From Bhargavaea ullalensis (GTDB lineage: Bacteria; Bacillota; Bacilli; Bacillales_A; Planococcaceae): a stretch of DNA of 64,000 nucleotides. Shown piece after piece: positions 34,209 through 42,980 of the stretch; position 1 is the first letter of the stretch; every line of letters begins with the position of its first letter. The stretch lies in the NCBI RefSeq assembly GCF_040545425.1, contig NZ_JBEPLW010000002.1; one strand, 5' to 3'. The position numbers and the translations under genes were made by a program. The notes beneath the pieces were generated by a model. That model was not told where the DNA came from. It searched no databases and was given only the letters and a program-made list of their open reading frames with translations.

Positions 34209-34888
34209 ACCGGCTCAATCTGAACCGCAAAGAGACGATTCTTATCGTCCTGTCGGTCCTGTTCTTCATTTCGCTCCTGCTGTATTCTTATTTCCTCCTG
34301 TTTAAACCGGCGCATGAGCTGCGGCAGCAGGCCCAGCAGAACCTGCAGACAGAGCGGCAGGTTCTGTCGACGCTCCAGCAGCAAGCGGCGGGGAAAACCG
34401 ACCGCGAGCCGGCGAGTTCGCTTCCGCTGCAACGGAAAGTCCCGGTCGAGCCGGTCGAGGAGATGATCCTGCTCCAGCTCGGCAAAGCGGAGACCGTTTC
34501 CGGCACGGAGATCGAAAACGTCGCCTTCACAACCGGCGAGATGCTCATCGACAATCCGCCGGAGGGAGTCGAGAATGTGAACGAACTGCTGACGACGGTG
34601 TCGATCTTGTCGCCCGACTACGAAGGCGTCGCCGCGTTCATCGAGGAGATCGAGCGGCTGGAGCGCGTGACGGTGCTGGATTCGGCGACGTTCACCGGTC
34701 CTGCCGAAAAGACCGAGGAAGCGGACGAGGATGAACCGATCTCGCTTGAAGTGACGTTCTCCTCATTCTACCGCCCCGATCTCGAAACGCTGAAAGGCGA
34801 AGTGCCGAAAGTGGCCGCGCCGCCTGCTTCGCTGAAGGAAGACCCGTTCCCGTTCGAGGACAACACGGAACAGGGGGCCGGAGAATGA
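34205..34888 (+). CDS. pilO: Type IV pilus assembly protein PilO
   Basis: 227 aa from GTG 34205, overlapping the pilN stop by 4 bases. One membrane helix (TILIVLSVLFFISLLLYSYF), a coiled coil rich in Gln, then a ferredoxin-like domain (TVSILSPDYEGVAAFIEEIE is the typical PilO strand-helix). Forms the PilN/PilO alignment pair. PilP and PilQ are absent, as expected without an outer membrane. Confidence 0.82.
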   Translation: MNRLNLNRKETILIVLSVLFFISLLLYSYFLLFKPAHELRQQAQQNLQTERQVLSTLQQQAAGKTDREPASSLPLQRKVPVEPVEEMILLQLGKAETVSGTEIENVAFTTGEMLIDNPPEGVENVNELLTTVSILSPDYEGVAAFIEEIERLERVTVLDSATFTGPAEKTEEADEDEPISLEVTFSSFYRPDLETLKGEVPKVAAPPASLKEDPFPFEDNTEQGAGE

Positions 34889-35640
34889 CGTGGCTCTGGG
34901 CGGTGCTGTTTTTCATCTACGGCCTCGTGTTCGGCTCGTTTTTCAATGTGGTCGGGCTAAGAGTGCCAAACGGTGAGTCGGTTGTCCGTCCGCCGTCGCA
35001 CTGCCCGAAGTGCAACCGGCGGCTGACGGCAGCCGACCTCGTCCCGTTTTTTTCGTTTGTTTTCCTGAAGGGCAAGTGCCGGTCATGCGGCTCGAAAATC
35101 CACTGGGTGTACCCGGTGATGGAGCTGCTGACGGGTGTTGCGTTTGCCCTTTCTTATCTAAAATTCGGTTTTTCCGGCGAACTCGTCGTCGCCCTCCTGT
35201 TCATGTCGCTTCTCGTCACGATCACGGTGTCGGACCTCGCCTATATGCTCATTCCCGACAAATTCCTGCTGTTTTTCGGCATTCCGCTCCTGCTGCTGCG
35301 CATCGCCCTGCCGCTCCATCCGTGGTGGGATGGCCCAGCGGCGGCGGTCGTGCTGCCGGCGGTGCTGCTGCTGACGGCGATCTTGTCGAAGGGCGGGATG
35401 GGCGGCGGCGACATCAAGCTGTACGTTGTGATCGGGCTCGTGCTCGGCCTGGCCGATTCGTTCCTGTCGCTGTTTCTGGCGGCGCTCGTCGGCACCGTTG
35501 CCGGATTCATCCACCTGAAGCGGCAGGGGAAGGGACGCGGGACGCCGATCCCGTTCGGGCCGTGGATCGCACTCGGAGCGTCAATTGCTTATCTGTACGG
35601 CGACCGGATTGTCGGCTCGTATGTAAACCTGTTCTTTTAA
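34885..35640 (+). CDS. comC: Prepilin peptidase and N-methyltransferase (PilD/ComC)
   Basis: 251 aa aspartic membrane protease that removes prepilin leaders and methylates the new N-terminus. The zinc loop cysteines are Cys40, 43, 65 and 68 (CPKC and CRSC). The catalytic aspartates are Asp117 in SDLAYMLIPD and Asp176 in GGGDIKL. About seven membrane helices. Occupies the B. subtilis comC position after folC. Overlaps pilO by 4 bases; a terminator follows. Confidence 0.95.
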   Translation: MTWLWAVLFFIYGLVFGSFFNVVGLRVPNGESVVRPPSHCPKCNRRLTAADLVPFFSFVFLKGKCRSCGSKIHWVYPVMELLTGVAFALSYLKFGFSGELVVALLFMSLLVTITVSDLAYMLIPDKFLLFFGIPLLLLRIALPLHPWWDGPAAAVVLPAVLLLTAILSKGGMGGGDIKLYVVIGLVLGLADSFLSLFLAALVGTVAGFIHLKRQGKGRGTPIPFGPWIALGASIAYLYGDRIVGSYVNLFF

Positions 35641-35655
35641 CCCGATAAATTTTGA

Positions 35656-35685
35656 GGACAAGACGACACGCGTCTTGTCCTTTTT
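35656..35685 (+). terminator. Terminator of the pilus operon
   Basis: GGACAAGACG (35656-35665) and CGTCTTGTCC (35671-35680) form a perfect 10-bp stem with a 5-base loop, then TTTTT. Confidence 0.9.
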
Positions 35686-35726
35686 CACGTCCCGAATGGT
35701 AAATTCGCCTGTAAAGGGGTGTTGTC

Positions 35727-36395
35727 ATGCGGTTCAAAAAGAAATATTCCACAGGCGCGCTTGCGATGGCGGTGTTCCACGGATTTCTGATGGGGATCGG
35801 CGGCGTGCTTTTGTTCGGGTTCATCGTCATGTCGGGGGACGGCATCGGCAGCAAGGCGAAGGAGGGGGACGGGACCGTGCCGGTGGATGCGCCTGCGGAC
35901 GGCCAGAAGGCGGACGGGGGCAAAAACGAGGAAGGGGCCGGGGAGCCGACCGCGAACCGCAAAACGGCGTTCTTCGCCGTCCAGCACGGCGTGTTCTCGA
36001 CCGGGGAATCGGCGCAGTCGTTCATCGCGGCAAACGGGAATCTTCGCAACGCGGCGATCTTCCCGGTGGACGGCCAGTTTTATCTTTGGTCGTCCGTCCA
36101 CCTCACCGATTCGGAGGCGAAGGATGCGCTCACGGCGGACACATTCGTCAAGCCGTTCACGCTGGACGCGGCCGCCTGCCCGGCCGACGGGGACGGGAAA
36201 CTGCCGGTTTTGCTTGCGGGGAAGGAACTGGCAAGTTTGAAATTTGAAGACCCCGCCCAAAAGGCCGGTCTGCCGAAGGACTGGGACCAGAATATCGGCG
36301 CCGTTGCGCAGATTTCCGATGAAATGTCGGTGATCCGGCTGCAGCTGATCGGGCATTATTTGCCGAATTCCGGGTGCCTCAAAATTGAATTTTGA
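35727..36395 (+). CDS. spoIIB: SpoIIB-like protein with SPOR-type domain
   Basis: 222 aa. A basic cytoplasmic tail (MRFKKKYSTG), one membrane helix near residues 10-36, a charged linker, then about residues 80-150 (FFAVQHGVFSTGESAQSFIA) that look like a SPOR peptidoglycan-binding fold. In B. subtilis spoIIB sits between comC and maf and helps septal peptidoglycan removal during engulfment; the same position supports the call. Shorter than Bacillus SpoIIB. Function rests on synteny and weak domain similarity. Confidence 0.6.
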   Translation: MRFKKKYSTGALAMAVFHGFLMGIGGVLLFGFIVMSGDGIGSKAKEGDGTVPVDAPADGQKADGGKNEEGAGEPTANRKTAFFAVQHGVFSTGESAQSFIAANGNLRNAAIFPVDGQFYLWSSVHLTDSEAKDALTADTFVKPFTLDAAACPADGDGKLPVLLAGKELASLKFEDPAQKAGLPKDWDQNIGAVAQISDEMSVIRLQLIGHYLPNSGCLKIEF

Positions 36396-36490
36396 AGCCA
36401 TTTTCGTGCTCAAAATTGAAAAATGGCGAATTTCCTGTTTCGCCCCTTTCGGCTATGATGGACGCATAGCGCTGATAGGGGGAATGACTG

Positions 36491-37093
36491 ATGAAATTCA
36501 AGACGACCAAGCCGGTGATCCTCGCATCCGGCTCACCGAGGAGGCGGGAACTGCTGGAACTCGCCGGCATCCCGTTCAATGTACTCGCAACCAACGCGTT
36601 CGAACCGCCCGCCAGGGAAAGTGAAACACCGGCCGACTACGCGATCCGGCTCGCCTCGATCAAGGCATCCGCAGCCCTTGAAGGGTCCGGCGGCGCCGTC
36701 GTGATCGGCTCCGACACCGTCGTTCACCTGGACGGCCGGATGTACGGCAAGCCGTCCTGCGATGAAGAGGCCCGCTCTTATCTGAAAGAGCTGTCCGGCC
36801 GCACGCACACCGTCTCGACGGGCGTCTGCATCTGCTGCGGGGAGGAAGTGCGGACGTTCGCCAAGGACACCGAAGTGACGTTCCGAAGAGTTCCGGACAA
36901 GCTGATCGACGCATATGTCGCATCCGGCGACCCGCTCGACAAAGCGGGGGCGTATGGAATCCAGTCGGGCGGCGCACTGTTCGTCAAGGAAATCCGCGGT
37001 GACTACCATGCCGTCGTCGGGCTGCCGATTTCGGACCTGTTCCGGGAGCTGGACGACATGGGGATCATCGGAGAAGCGGAGGATGAGCCATGA
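36491..37093 (+). CDS. maf: Maf nucleotide pyrophosphatase
   Basis: 200 aa. Hydrolyses non-canonical nucleoside triphosphates (dTTP/UTP-type Maf family) and is linked to septum formation. Signature LASGSPRRRELL near residue 11, SDTVVHLDGRMYGKP near 75, and DKAGAYGIQSGGALFV near 150. Overlaps radC by 4 bases (ATGA). Confidence 0.96.
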   Translation: MKFKTTKPVILASGSPRRRELLELAGIPFNVLATNAFEPPARESETPADYAIRLASIKASAALEGSGGAVVIGSDTVVHLDGRMYGKPSCDEEARSYLKELSGRTHTVSTGVCICCGEEVRTFAKDTEVTFRRVPDKLIDAYVASGDPLDKAGAYGIQSGGALFVKEIRGDYHAVVGLPISDLFRELDDMGIIGEAEDEP

Positions 37094-37785
37094 CGTTCGA
37101 TCTGTACGTGCCGAAGATCAGCGAGCTGCACATCGCCGACCGGCCGCGCGAGCGCCTCATCAATCAGGGAGCGGAGAGCCTGTCGAACCAGGAACTGATC
37201 GCGATCCTGCTGCGGAGCGGGACCCGCTCGGAGTCGGTGCTGCAGCTCGCCAACCGGGTGATCGGCTTCTACGACAAGATCCAGGACCTGCAGCACGCGA
37301 CGATCGAGGAGATGACGAGCGTCAAGGGGATCGGAGAGGCGAAGGCGGTCCAGCTGCTTGCGGCGGTCGAGCTCGGCAAGCGGCTCGCGAGAAAGCAGTC
37401 GAGTGAACGGTACGTCATCCGCTCGCCGGAAGACGCCGCGGCCTATCTCATGCCGGACATGGCGCCGCTCACCCAGGAGCATTTCGTCGCGCTGTTCCTG
37501 AACGTGAAAAACGAAGTGCTGCACAAAAGCACGATCTTCATCGGCAGTCTGAACTCGTCGATCGTGCACCCGAGGGAAGTGTTCCGCGAGGCGGTGAAAC
37601 GCTCGGCGGCATCGATCATCTGTGCTCACAATCACCCGAGCGGCAACCCGTCGCCGAGCCCCGAAGACATCGAGGTGACGAAGCGGCTGTCCGAAGCCGG
37701 GAAAATAGTCGGGATCGACCTGCTCGACCATATCATTATCGGCGATCACCAGTTTCTCAGTCTCAAAGAAGGCGACTTCATCTAA
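37090..37785 (+). CDS. radC: RadC family JAB-domain protein
   Basis: 231 aa. Helix-hairpin-helix part (VKGIGEAKAVQLLAAVELG) then a JAB/MPN metalloprotease-like domain with HNHPSGNPSPSPED, the JAMM zinc motif, near residue 180. Biological role of RadC is unsettled despite the name. Between maf and mreB as in B. subtilis. Confidence 0.95.
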   Translation: MTFDLYVPKISELHIADRPRERLINQGAESLSNQELIAILLRSGTRSESVLQLANRVIGFYDKIQDLQHATIEEMTSVKGIGEAKAVQLLAAVELGKRLARKQSSERYVIRSPEDAAAYLMPDMAPLTQEHFVALFLNVKNEVLHKSTIFIGSLNSSIVHPREVFREAVKRSAASIICAHNHPSGNPSPSPEDIEVTKRLSEAGKIVGIDLLDHIIIGDHQFLSLKEGDFI

Positions 37786-37787
37786 CA

Positions 37788-37817
37788 TTGCCACTTCCGC
37801 ACGGTTTCCGTTATAAT
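37788..37817 (+). promoter_or_regulatory. mreB promoter
   Basis: TTGCCA (37788-37793), 18-bp spacer, TATAAT (37812-37817), starting 3 bases after radC ends and 59 bases before the mreB GTG. Confidence 0.7.
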
Positions 37818-37875
37818 GATGTGTATGATTTGAAACCGGCAACAGTAGACGGCCGTGCAGAAAGGGAGTAAAAGC

Positions 37876-38892
37876 GTGTTTGGATTGGGATCGAAAGATG
37901 TCGGGATTGACCTCGGCACAGCAAATACACTGGTTTTCATCAAGGCGAAGGGCATTGTCCTCAGGGAACCGTCGGTCGTTGCCAAAAACGTGCAGACGGG
38001 GGAAATCGTCGCAGTCGGGAACGACGCCAAGAACATGATCGGCCGGACACCGGGCTCGATCGTCGCGACGCGCCCGATGAAGGACGGCGTGATTGCAGAC
38101 TTTGAAACAACGGCGAAAATGATTGAGTACTACTTGAAAGAAGCGCAGAAGGCATCCGGCGGCTCGTGGAAAAAGCCGAATGTCATGATCTGCGTGCCAT
38201 ACGGCATCACGTCCGTCGAGCAGCGTGCGGTGATCGACGCATCCCGCCATGCGGGCGCAAAAGACGCATTCACGATCGAAGAACCGTTTGCGGCGGCGAT
38301 CGGCGCAAATCTGCCGGTCTGGGAACCTACCGGCAGCATGGTCGTCGATATCGGTGGCGGTACAACTGAAGTTGCGGTCATTTCCCTCGGCGGCATCGTG
38401 ACGAGCGAATCGATCCGCGTCGGCGGGGATGCGATGGACCAGGCGATCATTTCGTACATCCGCAAAACGTACAACCTGACGATCGGCGAGCGCACCGCAG
38501 AGCAGATCAAAATCGAAATCGGCTCCGCGAAAGTCGCGGACAAGCCGGCGAAGATGGAAATCCGCGGCCGCGACCTGCTGACGGGCCTGCCGAAGACGAT
38601 CGAAATCTCGTCCGAAGAAATTGCGGAAGCACTGAAGGAATCGATCGCGGCCATCGTGGACGGCGTGCGGAAAACGCTCGAGACGACGCCGCCGGAACTG
38701 TCTGCGGACGTCATGGAGCGCGGCATCGTGCTGACGGGCGGGGGCGCACTTCTGAGCAACCTCGACAAAGTCATCTCCGAGCAGACGAACATGCCGGTCT
38801 TCATCGCCGACGATCCGCTCGACTGCGTGGCCATCGGCACGGGCAAGGCACTCGACAACTTCGACGTCATCAAGAAACAGCAAGCCAGATAA
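37876..38892 (+). CDS. mreB: Rod-shape-determining actin homologue MreB
   Basis: 338 aa from GTG 37876, with AAAGGGAG about 9 bases upstream, giving the usual N-terminus MFGLGSKDVGIDLGTANTLV. Actin-fold phosphate loops: DLGTAN near 11, MVVDIGGGTTEVAVISLGG near 155, and VLTGGGALL near 288. Polymerises under the membrane to guide the elongasome with MreC and MreD, which follow. Confidence 0.97.
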   Translation: MFGLGSKDVGIDLGTANTLVFIKAKGIVLREPSVVAKNVQTGEIVAVGNDAKNMIGRTPGSIVATRPMKDGVIADFETTAKMIEYYLKEAQKASGGSWKKPNVMICVPYGITSVEQRAVIDASRHAGAKDAFTIEEPFAAAIGANLPVWEPTGSMVVDIGGGTTEVAVISLGGIVTSESIRVGGDAMDQAIISYIRKTYNLTIGERTAEQIKIEIGSAKVADKPAKMEIRGRDLLTGLPKTIEISSEEIAEALKESIAAIVDGVRKTLETTPPELSADVMERGIVLTGGGALLSNLDKVISEQTNMPVFIADDPLDCVAIGTGKALDNFDVIKKQQAR

Positions 38893-38910
38893 TCTAGGAG
38901 GGACGGCAGC

Positions 38911-39828
38911 ATGCCGCAGTTTTTCTCGAACAAACGGCTGATCCTCCTTCTCGTCGGTGTCATCGTCCTCGTGGCATTGATCTTCTTCACCCTGAAAGAC
39001 CGGGAAAACGCGAGCGTCCCCGAACAGATTGTAAAAGATGTCGTCGGCTTCGGACAGTCCGTTTTTTCGAAGCCGGCACAATACATAACGGATTTGATCG
39101 ATGACGTGGATCTCCTTCTGAACACCTACGAGGAGAACAAGCGGCTGAAGACCCGTCTCGCGGAATACGCTTCCGTCCAGGCGGAGCTGAGCGATATGCG
39201 CCAGGAAAACGGCCGGCTCAAGGCGATCGTCGGCAAGGAAGAGGATCTCCGGGATTTTGAACCGGTCCAGGCGACGGTGCTTGCGCGGAACCCAGACCAG
39301 TGGGAAGAAAAAGTCGTCATCGACCGCGGGGAAGTGCACGGCGTGAAAAAGAACATGGCGGTCATGACGGCGGACGGGCTCATCGGGAAAGTGGTCCTGA
39401 CGACCCCGTTCACCTCGACCGTCCAGCTGCTCGCCACGCAGGACCCGACATACCGGGTGTCCGCGCTCGTGACCGGCGAAACCGAGGCATTCGGCCTCAT
39501 CGAAGGGTTCGACACCGAACGCCACGAGCTCATCATGAAGCGGATCGACTCGGCATTCGACGTCAAGCCGGGACAGAAAGTCGTGTCTTCCGGCCTCGGC
39601 GGCATTTTCCCGAAAGGGCTGCTGATCGGGGAAATCACGGAAGTGTCGACGGACGACTACGGCCTGACCAAACAGGCGTTCATCAAGCCGGCCGCCGACT
39701 TCTCGATGCTCGAGCACGTCATCATCGCCAAGCGGACGATGATGGCGGTCGACGGTTCGGATGCGGGCAATACGGGCGAAGCGATGGACAAAGCGGCGGA
39801 TGAGGCGGAAGGCGGGAGCGGATCATGA
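38911..39828 (+). CDS. mreC: Cell shape protein MreC
   Basis: 305 aa. One N-terminal membrane helix (LILLLVGVIVLVALIFFTL), a coiled coil (EENKRLKTRLAEYASVQAEL), and two beta-barrel domains outside the membrane (KVVLTTPFTSTVQLL, GLGGIFPKGLLIGEITEV). Scaffold linking MreB with cell-wall synthases. GGAGGG lies 9 bases before the ATG. Overlaps mreD by 4 bases. Confidence 0.95.
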   Translation: MPQFFSNKRLILLLVGVIVLVALIFFTLKDRENASVPEQIVKDVVGFGQSVFSKPAQYITDLIDDVDLLLNTYEENKRLKTRLAEYASVQAELSDMRQENGRLKAIVGKEEDLRDFEPVQATVLARNPDQWEEKVVIDRGEVHGVKKNMAVMTADGLIGKVVLTTPFTSTVQLLATQDPTYRVSALVTGETEAFGLIEGFDTERHELIMKRIDSAFDVKPGQKVVSSGLGGIFPKGLLIGEITEVSTDDYGLTKQAFIKPAADFSMLEHVIIAKRTMMAVDGSDAGNTGEAMDKAADEAEGGSGS

Positions 39829-40349
39829 TCCGGCTCGCCATCCCGCTCATCGCCGTCGTTTTGTTCTTTGTGGAGCCGGTGTTCGGCCTGTTTTCACCGA
39901 TTGAGATCGGCGGAGAATACTATTATCTCGTGCCCCGCTTCCTGATCATGTTCCTCATTTTCGTCGGGGTTTATTACAGCCGGCAGCGGGCGGTGGTCTA
40001 CGGGATCATCTTTGGACTCTTGTACGATATGTTCCACATTGATATTATTGGTTTATACGCCTTTCTGTATCCGGTGCTCTGCCTTCTGGCGTGCTGGATC
40101 GTTAAGCACATCCACCAGCATATCGCCGTTGTCACCGTCATCTCGCTTGTGCTCGTGGCCTTGCTGGAGACGGCGCTCTACGCGTTCTTTACGCTCATCG
40201 GCTTTGTCGCGGTCGACTTCAATGTGTTCCTGAAGGAGCGGCTGCTGCCGACGATGATCGCCAATTCGGTGTTCCTGGTCATGCTCGGCTGGGTGTTCAA
40301 GATGCTGATCAACCGGAGAAATGTCCTGAGCAAGGAAGGAATCTCATAA
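39825..40349 (+). CDS. mreD: Rod-shape-determining protein MreD
   Basis: 174 aa membrane protein with about five helices; FGLLYDMFHIDIIGLYAFLYP is the conserved MreD segment. Coupled to mreC by an ATGA overlap. Confidence 0.92.
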   Translation: MIRLAIPLIAVVLFFVEPVFGLFSPIEIGGEYYYLVPRFLIMFLIFVGVYYSRQRAVVYGIIFGLLYDMFHIDIIGLYAFLYPVLCLLACWIVKHIHQHIAVVTVISLVLVALLETALYAFFTLIGFVAVDFNVFLKERLLPTMIANSVFLVMLGWVFKMLINRRNVLSKEGIS

Positions 40350-40380
40350 ACAATCGTTAACAAATGGAGGAGAATGCGGG

Positions 40381-41061
40381 GTGACGCAATTGACGAAAAA
40401 GCAGCTGGTCATGATCAAAGGGACGAAGTCGGGCCTCGTGCTGCGCCTTGATGACCAATGTTCCTACGCCGACCTGCTCGGCGAACTGGGACAGAAAGTC
40501 GGGGAGGAGGCACTCGAGGGAATGGCGGAAGTCCAGCTCCACCTCGGAAACCGGTATTGCACCGACGACCAGGTGAAGGAGCTGATCGGCATTGTTCAGG
40601 AGTCGCCCCATCTCCGCGTTTCGAAAGTGCAGAGTGATGTGATCCGCATGGAGGAATGCAACCGTCGGATCATTGAAAGCCAGTCGGAGACCTATGTCGG
40701 CATCGTCCGCTCCGGACAGATCGTCAGGGCGGACGGCGACCTCGTGATCATCGGGGACGTGAACCCGAACGGAAAGGCCATCGCGAACGGCAATATATTC
40801 GTGCTCGGCCGGCTGAAGGGCATCGCCCACGCCGGCGCGGGCGGCAATCTTGACGCAGTGATCGCCGCCTCTTGGCTGGAGGCGACCCATCTCATGATCG
40901 CCGATAAAATCGAAACGATGACGGACGAACTGACCGTCCTGTCCGAACGCCCGGAGATGGAGTGCGCCTATATCCATCAAAACGGCTTCATCGCCATCGA
41001 CCGCCTGCAGGAACTGCGCAACCTCAGGCCGAACCTATCTACATTCAAGGGAGGAAGCTAA
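40381..41061 (+). CDS. minC: Septum site-determining protein MinC
   Basis: 226 aa from GTG 40381 with TGGAGGAG upstream. The N-terminal FtsZ-inhibiting domain covers about 1-95. The C-terminal beta-helix (about 105-210) has VRSGQIVRADGDLVIIGDVN and AIANGNIFVLGRLKGIAHAG, which bind MinD. Blocks FtsZ ring formation near the poles. Confidence 0.95.
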   Translation: MTQLTKKQLVMIKGTKSGLVLRLDDQCSYADLLGELGQKVGEEALEGMAEVQLHLGNRYCTDDQVKELIGIVQESPHLRVSKVQSDVIRMEECNRRIIESQSETYVGIVRSGQIVRADGDLVIIGDVNPNGKAIANGNIFVLGRLKGIAHAGAGGNLDAVIAASWLEATHLMIADKIETMTDELTVLSERPEMECAYIHQNGFIAIDRLQELRNLRPNLSTFKGGS

Positions 41062-41062
41062 T

Positions 41063-41863
41063 GTGGGAGAAGCAATCGTAGTAACATCAGGGAAGGGGGG
41101 CGTCGGCAAGACGACGACGACCGCCAACCTTGGGACTGCATTGGCCCTTCAAGGCAAGAAAGTGTGCCTCATCGACACCGACATCGGCCTGCGCAACCTG
41201 GACGTCGTCCTCGGACTCGAGAACCGGATCATCTATGATCTCGTCGACGTCGTCGAAGGCCGCTGCCGCGTGAACCAGGCGCTCGTCAAGGACAAGCGGT
41301 TCGACGACCGGCTCTTCCTGCTGCCCGCCGCCCAGACGACCGACAAACTCGCCGTCTCGCCCGAGCAGATGAAAGAACTCGTGACCGAACTCAAGCGCGA
41401 GTATGACTTTATCCTGATCGACTGCCCGGCCGGCATCGAACAGGGCTATAAAAACGCCGTCGCAGGAGCCGACCGCGCCATCGTCGTCACGACCCCGGAA
41501 ATTTCGGCCGTCCGCGACGCCGACCGCATCATCGGCCTGCTTGAGCAGGAAGAAGGCATCGAGCCTCCGAAACTCATCATCAACCGGATCCGCCGCCATC
41601 TCATGGACACCGGCGAAGCGCTCGACGTCAACGATATCACGACCCACCTGTCGATCGACCTGCTCGGCATCGTCCTCGACGACGAAAACGTCATCTCTTC
41701 TTCGAATAAAGGCGAACCCGTCGTCATGGATCCTTCCAACCGGGCCGCGATCGGCTACCGCAACATCGCCCGCCGGATCCTCGGCGAATCCGTCCCGCTC
41801 ATGTCGATGAACGACAAACCGAAAGGCTTTTTCGGCCGGCTGAAGTCTTTGTTCTCGAAGTGA
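41063..41863 (+). CDS. minD: Septum site-determining ATPase MinD
   Basis: 266 aa from GTG 41063, 1 base after the minC stop. Deviant Walker A GKGGVGKTT (about residues 10-18), switch I TDIGLRNLDVVLGLE, switch II LIDCPAGIEQG, and the C-terminal amphipathic membrane helix KGFFGRLKSLFSK. Recruits MinC to the membrane. Confidence 0.98.
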   Translation: MGEAIVVTSGKGGVGKTTTTANLGTALALQGKKVCLIDTDIGLRNLDVVLGLENRIIYDLVDVVEGRCRVNQALVKDKRFDDRLFLLPAAQTTDKLAVSPEQMKELVTELKREYDFILIDCPAGIEQGYKNAVAGADRAIVVTTPEISAVRDADRIIGLLEQEEGIEPPKLIINRIRRHLMDTGEALDVNDITTHLSIDLLGIVLDDENVISSSNKGEPVVMDPSNRAAIGYRNIARRILGESVPLMSMNDKPKGFFGRLKSLFSK

Positions 41864-41909
41864 CCAGGGTTTCCCGGGAAATGATTTTTGAATAGTGTGA
41901 GTGGATTGC

Positions 41910-41958
41910 GACCCCCATCGCATGCTTTTTGAGCATGCGGCGGGGGTCTTTTATTTTT
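41910..41958 (+). terminator. minCD terminator
   Basis: GACCCCC (41910-41916) and GCATGCT (41920-41926) pair with AGCATGC (41932-41938) and GGGGGTC (41942-41948), followed by TTTTATTTTT. Confidence 0.9.
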
Positions 41959-41980
41959 GTGGAGAAGGGGATGGGGAAAA

Positions 41981-42862
41981 ATGGAAGTTAAGCGGAAAAG
42001 GGGAATGCCAGAGCGGCTTCTCGCGCTGGCCGTGCTCGCTTCGCGTGTGCCGAAGGAGCACGAGAGCAGCGGCCGGATCAAAGAGGACTGCGCCAACCGG
42101 ATTTCAGGATTCGCGGGAGAGAAGCGTGCGGATTTCTTCTTGTCGGAAGCGAAGTTGAGGGAGCGGCCGATTGTATTGAAGGATGTGGATGTTCCGGGTG
42201 CCGGAAGATCCGTCCAGGTGGATACGCTCGTCCTGCATCCGTCATTTGTTCTGGTGGCGGAAGTGAAGAACGTGACCGGCGAGCTGTACTTTGACAATGA
42301 AAGCGGCCAGTTCTACCGGATCAAGGGCGGCAAGCGGGAAGGCATGCGAAATCCCGAAGACCAGCTGAACCGCGCGATCGGCGCACTGGAAACATTTCTG
42401 GCGTCGGCCGGATTCCCGGTGCCCGTCCAGGGAGCCATTATTCTCGCCTCCTACAACGGACTCCTTCAGCAGGCGCCGATCACCCGTCCCGCCCTGACCG
42501 TCGACCGCCTGCCTTTGCATCTAGAGAAATTGGAAGCGGAAAACCGGCCGATTCTTTCTGCCGGCAGCCTGAGGAGCATCGAGCAGCAGTTGTCCGGCTC
42601 TTCATTCCAGAAACGCGACAACTACTTCCGCTGGTACGGCCTCATCTGGTCGGATCTTTCGGTCGGCGTCCGCTGCCCGGAGTGTCATCTGCTGGGGATG
42701 GGAAGAATCCACGGCCGCTGGATCTGTCATGGTTGCGGCAGCCCTTCAAAAGAAGCGCATCTTACTGCCCTGCAGGAGTTTCGGATTTTGTTTGGTGACA
42801 AAATCACGGTAAAACAGGCGATGTGGTTTTTTGGCAGTGGAATCGAGGTTTGTCGCCCTTAG
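41981..42862 (+). CDS. NERD-domain protein, frameshifted before its C-terminus
   Basis: 293 aa as read, from ATG 41981 after a GAAGGGGATGGGG ribosome binding region. The NERD domain covers about 40-160 with Asp81 in VQVDTLVL and Glu94-x-Lys96 in VAEVKN, the PD-(D/E)xK residues. A zinc ribbon has Cys232, 235, 249 and 252. The protein then stops at 42862, but the next frame continues with the expected end of the family (see 42837-42974), so it is a frameshifted allele. Same layout as the NERD gene at 15353. Repeat array C starts a few bases after the true family end. Function unknown. Confidence 0.75.
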   Translation: MEVKRKRGMPERLLALAVLASRVPKEHESSGRIKEDCANRISGFAGEKRADFFLSEAKLRERPIVLKDVDVPGAGRSVQVDTLVLHPSFVLVAEVKNVTGELYFDNESGQFYRIKGGKREGMRNPEDQLNRAIGALETFLASAGFPVPVQGAIILASYNGLLQQAPITRPALTVDRLPLHLEKLEAENRPILSAGSLRSIEQQLSGSSFQKRDNYFRWYGLIWSDLSVGVRCPECHLLGMGRIHGRWICHGCGSPSKEAHLTALQEFRILFGDKITVKQAMWFFGSGIEVCRP

Positions 42863-42974
42863 ACTTTTAAATGATTATGCGCCCTTTGATCAAAAGCGCT
42901 ATAGAACCTATAAAATCCCCGAGGAGAAGCATCGCCTGACCCCATATATTAACTATCTCATGTATAAGCGATGA
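42837..42974 (+). pseudogene. Out-of-frame C-terminal end of the NERD gene
   Basis: In the +1 frame 42837-42974 reads VESRFVALRLLNDYAPFDQK and goes on to PYINYLMYKR and a TGA. VESRFVALRLL aligns with IKSRTYARSLI of the other NERD protein, so this is the lost C-terminus. The slip is most easily explained in the T6 run at 42827-42832: with five T the sequence reads WFLAVESRFVALRLL without a break. Confidence 0.75.
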
Positions 42975-42980
42975 AGAAGC

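Noticed and set aside
36397..36427. GCCATTTT/AAAATGGC hairpin after the spoIIB-like gene as terminator
   Set aside because: Weak 8-bp AT-rich stem with a 15-base loop and no T-run; maf follows closely.
37003..39717. 904-codon open frame on the minus strand
   Set aside because: Antisense to maf, radC, mreB and mreC, all of which are convincing; the translated product has no family features.
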